NCBI GenBank assembly: GCA_900552955.1
Contig: USBO01000041.1
Span: 1-14,071 of the forward strand
DNA length: 14,071 nt
From: an uncultured Alistipes sp.
GTDB taxonomy: Bacteria > Bacteroidota > Bacteroidia > Bacteroidales > Rikenellaceae
Direction of reading: 5' to 3'
Positions 6,469-13,243 of the stretch are shown here, one piece after another. The notes beneath the pieces were generated by a model. The model did not search any database. It was not told the origin of the DNA and was given only the letters and a program-made list of their open reading frames with translations. A program made the translations under genes and the position numbers. The stretch's first letter is position 1. Every line of letters starts with the position of its first letter.

Positions 6469-7755
6469 TTACTCGGGCAGCGTCACCTGCACCTTCTCGA
6501 TGCGGCGGCCTTCGATGGCGTGGGCCGTGAAACGAAGGTCGTGCGCCGTGACGGCGTCGCCCTTCTTCAGGAAGTCGCGCCGGATCTCGAGCATCAGCCC
6601 CGCCAGCGTCTCGGCCTCGCCCTTGACGTCGGCGAAGGTGTCTTCGGGCAGTTGCAGGATGCGTTCGAAATCGCCGATGTGGGTCTTGCCGTCGAAGAGG
6701 TAGTTGCGGTCGTCGAGCTTGGTGTAGGCGCTCTCGACGGCGTCGCTCTCGTCCGAGATCTCGCCGACGATCTCCTCGAGGATGTCCTCGAGCGAGACGA
6801 TGCCCAGCGTCGAGCCGTACTCGTCGACCACGACGGCCATATGCACCTTGTTGGTCTGGAACTCCTCGAGCAGGTCGTTGATCTTCTTATGCTCGGGCAC
6901 GAAATAGACCTTGCGCAGCAGTTGTTGCCAGCCGAACTCGTCGCCGTTGTTGATGTAGGGCAGCAGATCCTTGACATAGAGCAGCCCCTTGATGTCGTCC
7001 AGATCCTCGTCGCAGACCGGTATGCGCGAGAAGCCCGATGCGATGATGCGCTCCTTGACGCTCAGGTAGTTGTCGCCAATCCCGACGGCCACCACATCCA
7101 CGCGCGGGCGCATGATCTCCTGCACTTCGGTGTTGGCGAACTTGACGATGCCCGAGAGCATGTGGTGCTCCTCGGCCGAGGCAGCGGCCGTCATGTCGAC
7201 GGCGTCGGCCAGTTCGTCGAGCGAGATTTCGTTGCGCCGTGCGGCGTGCTCGCTGATCGTGCTGCTCGTGCGGATCAGAACGTAGGAGAAGGGCTGCACC
7301 AGCCGGCGCAGCAGCAGCACGGGGCGCGCCACCGTGCGGGCGAAGCGCAGCGGGCGGTTTTGGGCCAGCACCTTGGGGATGATCTCGCCGAAGAGCAGCA
7401 GCAGGAAGGTGGCGATGACCGACTCGAAGAGGAACTGCATGCCGGCCGACCCGAACGTGAAGAGCATGTCGATGATGCGTGCCGCCAGAATGACGATGCA
7501 GATATTCACCAGGTTGTTGACCACCAGAATCGTCGCCAGCAGTTGGTCGACGTTGCCCAGCAGTTGCAGGATCGCGTCGTTCGACGACCGCTCGGGGTGG
7601 GCCTTGATCTCGCGCAGGTCGTGCGGCGTGAGCGAAAAGAATGAGGTCTCGGCGCCCGAGACCAGGGCCGAGACCGCCAGCAGACACGCCGCGACAGCTC
7701 CCGGCAGGAGCAGCCCTATGTCTGCGGGGTTGAGTGTGACCAGACTACCTTCCAA
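6469..7755 (-). CDS. gldE: GldE-type protein: CNNM/DUF21, CBS pair, CorC domain
   Basis: A 428-residue membrane protein of the CorC/HlyC family in the form called GldE in Bacteroidota. Residues about 12-190 are the DUF21/CNNM transmembrane domain, with SGAETSFFSLT near the first helix and GEIIPK at 123-128. A CBS pair spans about 214-334 (EIMRPRVDVVAV, then DEYGSTLGIVSLEDILEEIVGEI). The CorC C-terminal domain spans about 345-425. GldE was named for gliding motility and type IX secretion in flavobacteria. Relatives handle Mg2+ or Co2+. Its role in non-gliding gut Bacteroidota is not established. Start: an in-frame TAG lies two codons before TTG 7755, and the next in-frame ATG is at codon 97, inside the membrane domain, so a TTG start is the best choice. 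It lies 34 bp after ftsZ and may be read from the division operon. Confidence 0.87.
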   Translation of the reverse strand: MEGSLVTLNPADIGLLLPGAVAACLLAVSALVSGAETSFFSLTPHDLREIKAHPERSSNDAILQLLGNVDQLLATILVVNNLVNICIVILAARIIDMLFTFGSAGMQFLFESVIATFLLLLFGEIIPKVLAQNRPLRFARTVARPVLLLRRLVQPFSYVLIRTSSTISEHAARRNEISLDELADAVDMTAAASAEEHHMLSGIVKFANTEVQEIMRPRVDVVAVGIGDNYLSVKERIIASGFSRIPVCDEDLDDIKGLLYVKDLLPYINNGDEFGWQQLLRKVYFVPEHKKINDLLEEFQTNKVHMAVVVDEYGSTLGIVSLEDILEEIVGEISDESDAVESAYTKLDDRNYLFDGKTHIGDFERILQLPEDTFADVKGEAETLAGLMLEIRRDFLKKGDAVTAHDLRFTAHAIEGRRIEKVQVTLPE

Positions 7756-7789
7756 ATCCTATGTTGTTCGTTTGCACTGCTTGCGGCGA

Positions 7790-9103
7790 TCAGTCGAAGA
7801 GCGATCCGCCCTTCTCCGGTGCGGGTTTCGCTGCGGCTTCGCCCTCCTCCTTGAGCACCTCCTTGCGGCTGCCCGCGGTTTCGACCACCAGCTCGGCCTT
7901 GCGCGTGCGGTAGGCCGGCACGGCGAGCTGCGCGTCGATGTTCTTGTAGCGCGTGGGCCGTTCGCCCAGCATCACCTGCGTCATGGGGCGCAGCGTGGGT
8001 ACGGGCCGCGGTTTGATCGGTTCGAGCACCGGACTCTCCTCGCGGGGCTGGGCGGCGATCGTCTCGGCGGGTGCGATGACCGGTTTGACGGGACGTTCGC
8101 ACGCCGAACCCTCGAATCCCGTCGCCACGACGACCAGCTCGATGCGCCGCCCCAGTTGCGGCTTGATGCTCGTGCCCCAGATGATGTTGGCGTCGTGCAC
8201 CGTGCCGTCGGGCGCCTGCACGCTGGCGTGCGACTGGATGTATTTCAGAATCTCCATCACCTCGTCGAGCGCCAGCGAGTCGGCGTCGGAGGTCGAGATG
8301 TTGAGCAGGATGTTCTTCGCGCCCGAGATGAGCGTATGATCCAGCAGCGGCGACTCGAGCGATGCGCGGGCCACCTCCTCGGCACGGTGTTCGCCCTCGG
8401 CCGTGGCCACCGACATGTGGGCGCGGCCGCTTTCGCGCATCACCTTCGAGACATCGGCGAAGTCGACGTTGACCATGTCGCTCTCGACGGTGATGATCTC
8501 GGCGATGCCTTTGGCCGCCGCGGCGAGGATGTCATCGGCCTTGCCGAACGCCTGCTTGAGCGAGAGCCGGCCGTACATCTCGACGATGTTCTCGTTGTTG
8601 ATGACCAGCAGCGAATCGACGTTGCGGCTCAGCTCGTCGATGCCGCGGAAAGCCTGTTCGTAGCGGATTTTGCCCTCGACGGCCAGCGGCGAGGTGACGA
8701 TGCCCACGGTGAGGATGCCCATCTCGTGCGCCAGCTTGGCGATCACGGGCGATGCGCCCGTGCCCGTGCCGCCGCCCATGCCGGCCGTCACGAAGAGCAT
8801 GCGCGTGCCGGCCGCTTCGAGCCGGCTGCGGATGTCGTCGAGCGACTCGATGGCTGCCTTGCGGCCGTTCTCGGGGTCGTTGCCCGCACCGAGCCCTTCG
8901 CTGCCCAACTGCACCTTCTCCTCGACGGGGCTGTTGTCCAGCGCCTGCGCGTCGGTGTTGCAGACCATGAACCCCACATCCTTGATGCCGAGATTCCACA
9001 TGTGGTTCACGGCGTTGCCGCCCGCGCCGCCGACGCCCACCACCATGATTATCGAAGATTTATCCTTTGCCGCAGCAATTTCGTTCATCAGATCGTCACT
9101 CAT
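7790..9103 (-). CDS. ftsZ: Cell division GTPase FtsZ
   Basis: A 437-residue tubulin homologue that polymerises into the Z ring at mid-cell. The GTPase domain is complete: GVGGAGGNAVN at 23-33, the tubulin signature GGGTGTG at 110-116, PLAVEGKIRYEQA at 139-151, and the catalytic T7 loop NVDFADV at 212-218 (D214 and D217). A variable linker begins at about 333 and is Pro/Glu/Lys-rich. VPAYRTRK at 395-402 resembles the conserved C-terminal peptide that binds FtsA, but it is followed by 35 more residues ending KGGSLFD. The start ATG has AAGGA (9107-9111) just upstream. It follows ftsA after a 105-bp spacer that carries no gene. A separate promoter for ftsZ is possible but I see no TAnnTTTG box in the spacer. 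Confidence 0.98.
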   Translation of the reverse strand: MSDDLMNEIAAAKDKSSIIMVVGVGGAGGNAVNHMWNLGIKDVGFMVCNTDAQALDNSPVEEKVQLGSEGLGAGNDPENGRKAAIESLDDIRSRLEAAGTRMLFVTAGMGGGTGTGASPVIAKLAHEMGILTVGIVTSPLAVEGKIRYEQAFRGIDELSRNVDSLLVINNENIVEMYGRLSLKQAFGKADDILAAAAKGIAEIITVESDMVNVDFADVSKVMRESGRAHMSVATAEGEHRAEEVARASLESPLLDHTLISGAKNILLNISTSDADSLALDEVMEILKYIQSHASVQAPDGTVHDANIIWGTSIKPQLGRRIELVVVATGFEGSACERPVKPVIAPAETIAAQPREESPVLEPIKPRPVPTLRPMTQVMLGERPTRYKNIDAQLAVPAYRTRKAELVVETAGSRKEVLKEEGEAAAKPAPEKGGSLFD

Positions 9104-9208
9104 AATTCCTTAACTCTTTTTCCTCGGGCGTTCGTCTCGGTCGCAATTCCGAAAGGGCGGTTGTCCGTCCCGCACCTCTTCCGCACTTCGCCGGCGACGG
9201 GCGGGGTC

Positions 9209-10687
9209 TCAAATCTCCTCGTCCTCCGACCCCGTGAAGAAATCGTCCAGACGGTTGCCCAGCGACTGCTTGAGCTTGTCGAGCAGTCCCCGCTTCTGGC
9301 GATGCGCAGGTTCCGCGGCGGCCGCTCGGGGAGCGGTCGTCTCCGCCGCCGGCGCAGGCGCTTCGGTGACGGGCGGGACAGGCGCCGGTGCGACGGCAGG
9401 GCGCGGACCGGCGGGTTGCGGCGCGGCGGGGGATGCCGGCTTCGCCGGGGCCGCATAAGGCGTCGCACGCTGAACGGCCGGCCCTGCAGGCTGCGCGGCT
9501 GCACTGCTCTGCCGCGGAAGATCGGTCACGGCGCAATCGCCGTGGGCTGCGCCGCTGAGCAGCAGACCGATGGCCGTGGCACAGGCCGGCGAGGCGGCCT
9601 GCTCCTTCGATGCGGCGTCGACGGCCTCCTCGGCCGTGCCGATGCGCACCTCCATGCCCGTCGTGCGGCGGAACAGTTCGTCGATATGCTGCAACTGCGC
9701 CGAGCCGCCCGTCAGCACGATGCCGTAAGCCAGCTTGTCGCCGAATCCCGAATCCTTGATCTCCTGCGCCACATACTCCGCGATGTCGCGCACGCGCGAC
9801 TCGATCACTACGGCCAGATTGCGCAGCAGAATCTCTTTGGTCTCCTTTGCCGTGCGTCCCTTGACGCTCACCATCTTGTTCTCGGGCGCCAGCTCGGCCA
9901 CCGCCGAACCGAATTTGCGCTTGAGGCTGTCGACGTGGCGCTCGAGAATGCCCAGCGTGCGGATGTCGTTGTTGATCGCTCCCGCCCCGATCGGAATCGA
10001 GGCGATGTAGCGCGGCACGTTGCGGTAGTAGACCGCCACGTCGGTCACGCCGCCGCCGATGTCGACCACGGCGGCGCCCTCCTCCTTCTCGTCGGCCGAG
10101 AGGACGGCGGCGCCCGTCGCCAGCGCATTGGCATACATCCCCAGCGAGCGGATGCCCAGCCGGCGCAGCGCCAGATTGAGCCGTTCGATCGGCGTCTTGG
10201 CGCAGAGGATGAAGTTGAAGGTCGAGGCCAGCCGCTTGCCGAACGACCCCACGGGGTCGGCCACCTCCTGGTTCTCGTCCACGAGGTAGTTCTGCGGGAT
10301 GCGCTCCATGATGGTCTCGTCGTCGGGCGCCTGCACGTTGCGCATGCGGTCGAAGAGTGCCTCCACGTCGGTGCGGTTGACACCGTTCTGGGGGTCGGAG
10401 GTGAAGACGTGGTCGGTGTGGCGGGCGCAGCGCACGAATTCGCCCGAAATGCCGGTGTAGGCTTCGGTGATGCGGATGCCCAGCTCCTCGCCGACGGCCT
10501 CGACGGCCTCCTTGATGGAATTGCTCACCTGCTCGATATTCGTAATCATGCCGGCCTTGACCCCTTGCGAGGGCCTGGTGACGATGCTGCGGAGGACCGG
10601 ACGTCCCTCGCCGTTGCGCTCGGCGACGGCCACCACGACGTTCGACGATCCCAGATCGATTGCGACGATGTAATTCTTTTTCTCCAC
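9209..10687 (-). CDS. ftsA: Cell division protein FtsA
   Basis: An actin-like ATPase that anchors FtsZ to the membrane and recruits the later divisome. Residues are counted from a TTG three codons upstream of the chosen GTG. The phosphate-1 loop is VAIDLGSSN (11-19), phosphate-2 is VVDIGGGVTDV (210-220), and the adenosine motif is VLTGGSAQL (327-335). The FtsA-specific subdomain lies between the first two. A Pro/Ala-rich linker of about 70 residues (395-465) leads to a C-terminal amphipathic helix, RGLLDKLKQSLGNRLDDFF (469-487), the usual membrane-targeting sequence. Start: there is no ATG before codon 50. GTG 10687 gives MEKKNYIVAIDLG, which fits the family; TTG 10696 is the alternative. No Shine-Dalgarno sequence is seen. 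It follows ftsQ after 73 bp containing a hairpin. Confidence 0.97.
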   Translation of the reverse strand: MEKKNYIVAIDLGSSNVVVAVAERNGEGRPVLRSIVTRPSQGVKAGMITNIEQVSNSIKEAVEAVGEELGIRITEAYTGISGEFVRCARHTDHVFTSDPQNGVNRTDVEALFDRMRNVQAPDDETIMERIPQNYLVDENQEVADPVGSFGKRLASTFNFILCAKTPIERLNLALRRLGIRSLGMYANALATGAAVLSADEKEEGAAVVDIGGGVTDVAVYYRNVPRYIASIPIGAGAINNDIRTLGILERHVDSLKRKFGSAVAELAPENKMVSVKGRTAKETKEILLRNLAVVIESRVRDIAEYVAQEIKDSGFGDKLAYGIVLTGGSAQLQHIDELFRRTTGMEVRIGTAEEAVDAASKEQAASPACATAIGLLLSGAAHGDCAVTDLPRQSSAAAQPAGPAVQRATPYAAPAKPASPAAPQPAGPRPAVAPAPVPPVTEAPAPAAETTAPRAAAAEPAHRQKRGLLDKLKQSLGNRLDDFFTGSEDEEI

Positions 10688-10718
10688 GTTTGTCAACTTT
10701 GTTTTCAGCGGGCGTCCG

Positions 10719-10749
10719 CCGGACGTTCGGTTTTCCGATTGCCGTCCGG
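10719..10749. other. Hairpin in the ftsQ-ftsA spacer
   Basis: CCGGACG (10719-10725) pairs with CGTCCGG (10743-10749). Inside, TCGG (10727-10730) pairs with CCGA (10735-10738) around a TTTT loop (AAAA in the leftward mRNA). An overlapping alternative pairs GCGTCCG (10712-10718) with CGGACGC (10747-10753). No T run follows in the leftward direction, so it is not a classical terminator. An mRNA processing or translation element ahead of ftsA is possible. Confidence 0.4.
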
Positions 10750-10760
10750 ACGCAGACGCT

Positions 10761-11855
10761 CTATTTCGTGCACACCACTTGTTCCTTGTATCTGACGTCG
10801 ATCGTACGGTAAGTCTCCCAGCCGATGTTGCGCAGCCCGCGGCGGTAGAACTTCAGCAGTTTGGCGAATTTCCCCTCCGCGTCGTCGGGGCTGCCGAAGA
10901 TCACCGTGTGGCTGCCTGTGCGGGGTACCAGTTCGATCTGGGGCGCACCGCCCGGGCCTTTTGCAACGACGATCTGGACGATCTCCGACCGCCAGAAATC
11001 ATCCTCTTCGACGAGCACCACAAAGTTAAGCAGTTTCAAGAAATCTTCGTAGCTTTTGCGCAATTTTTTTTGTTTTTCCCGTTCGGCCGCCTGACGGGCG
11101 GAGATTTTGTCGATGCGCTCCTGCAAGACCCGCGCCGTATAGCGGTACTGACGGCGCAATTGCGCCTTTTTTTCGCGCAGCTCCTTCACGCGGCGTTCGA
11201 AATTCTCGCGGCGCTCGAGCAGCCGTTTCTTGATCCTCATGCGTCGCAATGCCTTGATGTTCTCGTCGTTCTCGCGTTCGGCACGATAGAGCGGGTATTT
11301 CTCGCGTTCGATCTCGGCGATGCGGCGTTCCGATTCGGCGATCCGTGCGGCGATGTAGTCGGCCGCCGAGCCCGTGTGGGCGGGCGGTGCGGGGGGTGCA
11401 TAGGAACCCGTCATCACGGGGACGTAAAGCGCCGACGAGGGCGGTGCGGCGAAGAGGTAGCCGTCGTCGGTGGCGTAGGCGTTGTAGCCGTCGAAGAGCA
11501 GCCGCACCACGGGCCGCCGCTGCCGCAGGGCGATGCGCAGCGTGCCGCCGTAGTCGATCGACACGGTGGCGTCGGCCACGAACCCGTTGCCGAGGATCAG
11601 CGCCTCGATGGCCTGCACGTCGACCTCGCGCGCCGCCGTGCCCACGGTTTTCACGCCGCTGCGGGCCAGCCACTGCCGCACCTCGGCAGCCGTGACGAGC
11701 TGCCCGCGCGACGAGCTGTCGGCGATCTCGATCTCGAGCCGCTGCACGACCAGTTCGCGCCGGTGGGTGCGCACCCGTGCGGCCGAGTAGACGACATACC
11801 CGACGACGAGGGCCCACAGCAGCCCGAGAAGCAGATTGCGCAGCGATCGGGGCAT
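10761..11855 (-). CDS. ftsQ: FtsQ/DivIB-like division protein with large coiled-coil insertion
   Basis: A 364-residue bitopic divisome protein. Residues 6-24 form the single membrane segment. A POTRA-like region follows at about 37-115, ending LRIALRQRRPVVRLL, typical of Bacteroidota FtsQ. The first half of the beta-domain is at 116-150 (YNAYATDDGYLF, VPVMTG). The second half is at about 270-361: FLKLLNFVVLVEEDDFWRSE, IELVPRTGSHTVIFG, KLLKFYRRGL, GWETYRTIDVRYKEQVV. Between them, about 155-268 is a long, strongly basic, Lys/Arg/Glu-rich helix with coiled-coil character (ERRIAEIEREKYPLYRAER, RRVKELREKKAQLRRQYR). Usual Bacteroidota FtsQ proteins have about 240-260 residues and only a short linker there. 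The insert would lie in the periplasm. It contains an A8 tract (11064-11071). It lies 3 bp after murC and before ftsA, the standard FtsQ position, which makes the assignment firm. Confidence 0.88.
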   Translation of the reverse strand: MPRSLRNLLLGLLWALVVGYVVYSAARVRTHRRELVVQRLEIEIADSSSRGQLVTAAEVRQWLARSGVKTVGTAAREVDVQAIEALILGNGFVADATVSIDYGGTLRIALRQRRPVVRLLFDGYNAYATDDGYLFAAPPSSALYVPVMTGSYAPPAPPAHTGSAADYIAARIAESERRIAEIEREKYPLYRAERENDENIKALRRMRIKKRLLERRENFERRVKELREKKAQLRRQYRYTARVLQERIDKISARQAAEREKQKKLRKSYEDFLKLLNFVVLVEEDDFWRSEIVQIVVAKGPGGAPQIELVPRTGSHTVIFGSPDDAEGKFAKLLKFYRRGLRNIGWETYRTIDVRYKEQVVCTK

Positions 11856-11858
11856 GGG

Positions 11859-13241
11859 TCAGGACTTTTTGCGCAGGACGTCGGCCACCGCCTCGCAGCA
11901 GGCGTCGATGTTGCCAGCTCCGAAGGTGACCACCACGTCGGTTTCCGCCTCTGCGAGCGTCTGCGCCAGCGCCTCGCGCGGCACGATGCGGCACGGTGCG
12001 GCGATCCGCTCGGCGATCATCTCCGAGGCGACCCCCGCGATCGGCTCCTCGCGCGCCGGATAGATCGGCAGCAGCAGCACCTCGTCGGCCTGCGACAGCG
12101 CCTCGGCGAATTCGCGGTGGAAGTCGCGCGTGCGGGTGTAGAGATGCGGCTGGAAGACCGCCGTCACGCGCCGGTGCGGAAACATGCGGCGCACCGAGGC
12201 GAGCGTGGCGGCCAGCTCGCGCGGATGGTGGGCGTAGTCGTCCATGTAGACCTGCCGCGGGGTGTTGACGTAGAACTCGAAACGCCGCTTGACCCCCGCG
12301 AAGGAGGCCAGCGCGCGGCGCAGCCGCTCCGCGTCGAGCTCCCGCCCCTCGGCCCGCGCGGCGCACCACATTGCCGCCGCGGCCGCCACGGCGTTCTCGA
12401 CGTTGATCCACCCCGGGATGCCGAGCGTGCAGTCGGCGATCGTGCCCGACGGCGTGGCCAGGTCGAAGCGGTAGTGCCCGCCCTCGAGCAGCCGCACGTT
12501 GCGGGCGTAGAAGTCGCAGGGCGTGTCGTAGGCGTAGCGGTAGACCGCGATGGCGTCGTTGCGCAGCGCCACGTCGACCCCCGCCTTGAGCACCAGCGCG
12601 CCGCCCGGGCGGATGCGCTCGATGAACTGCGCGAAAGCCTCCTTCACGGCCTCGTGCGTGCCGTAGATGTCGAGGTGATCGGCGTCGACGGCCGTCACGA
12701 CCGCCACGTCGGGCCGCAGGCGCAGGAACGAGCGGTCGAACTCGTCGGCCTCGACCGCCAGACGCGGCCCGCCGCCCAGCACCAGATTGCTGCCGAAGTT
12801 CTTCGAGATGCCGCCCAGAAAGGCGCTTCCGGCCCCTTCGGCTTCGCGGTTGAGCCACGCGAGGAGCGTCGAGGTGGTCGTCTTGCCGTGCGTGCCGGCC
12901 ACGGCCATCACGTACTTGCCGGCCGAGAGGTGTCCCAGCATCTGCGACCGCTTCTCGACGGTGAACCCGCGGCTGCGGAACCACGCCAGCTCGGCGTGGT
13001 CGTCGGGCACGGCGGGGGTGTAGACCACCACGGTGCCTTCCCGCTCGCGGAACGGGGCGGGGATGGCCTCCGCGTCGTCCGTGTAATGGATGCTGGCGCC
13101 CTCCGCTTCGAGCGCCTCGGTCAGCGCCGACCGCGTGCGGTCGTAGCCCGCCACCGCGCGGCCTTCGTGGAGGAAGTAACGCGCCAGCGCGCTCATGCCG
13201 ATGCCGCCGATGCCGATGAAATAGATGCGTCGTATCTCCAT
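11859..13241 (-). CDS. murC: UDP-N-acetylmuramate--L-alanine ligase MurC
   Basis: A 460-residue cytoplasmic Mur ligase that adds L-alanine to UDP-MurNAc using ATP, the first amino acid of the peptidoglycan stem. The N-terminal Rossmann motif is FIGIGGIGMSA (8-18). The ATP loop is GTHGKTTTS (116-124). The substrate and metal region includes EADEFDRSF (164-172) and DADHLDIYG (186-194). N280 lies in INVENA. The third domain carries DDYAHHPRE (334-342) and ends with TFGAGNID (439-446). Length and motifs are normal for the family. The start MEIRRIYFIG at 13241 lies directly before the Rossmann loop; the frame is open further upstream but that stretch overlaps murG. Spacing is 2 bp after murG and 3 bp before ftsQ, so the three are surely one transcript. 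Confidence 0.98.
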   Translation of the reverse strand: MEIRRIYFIGIGGIGMSALARYFLHEGRAVAGYDRTRSALTEALEAEGASIHYTDDAEAIPAPFREREGTVVVYTPAVPDDHAELAWFRSRGFTVEKRSQMLGHLSAGKYVMAVAGTHGKTTTSTLLAWLNREAEGAGSAFLGGISKNFGSNLVLGGGPRLAVEADEFDRSFLRLRPDVAVVTAVDADHLDIYGTHEAVKEAFAQFIERIRPGGALVLKAGVDVALRNDAIAVYRYAYDTPCDFYARNVRLLEGGHYRFDLATPSGTIADCTLGIPGWINVENAVAAAAAMWCAARAEGRELDAERLRRALASFAGVKRRFEFYVNTPRQVYMDDYAHHPRELAATLASVRRMFPHRRVTAVFQPHLYTRTRDFHREFAEALSQADEVLLLPIYPAREEPIAGVASEMIAERIAAPCRIVPREALAQTLAEAETDVVVTFGAGNIDACCEAVADVLRKKS

Positions 13242-13243
13242 GT

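Noticed and set aside
7753..7761. TAGGATTTG just before gldE as a possible -7 box
   Set aside because: The spacer between TA and TTTG is three bases instead of two, and transcription would begin after the TTG start codon.
9096..9536. Two leftward out-of-frame open frames across the ftsA 3' end and the ftsA-ftsZ spacer, ending at or next to the ftsZ start codon
   Set aside because: They are Arg/Pro-rich shadows of the ftsA Pro/Ala linker. FtsA in its own frame ends with an intact membrane helix, so no frameshift fusion is needed.
11021..11028. TAACTTTG on the minus strand inside ftsQ, a match to the -7 box TAnnTTTG
   Set aside because: No TTG-like element lies about 20 bases upstream, and the bases encode conserved FtsQ residues (L-N-F). 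Probably chance.
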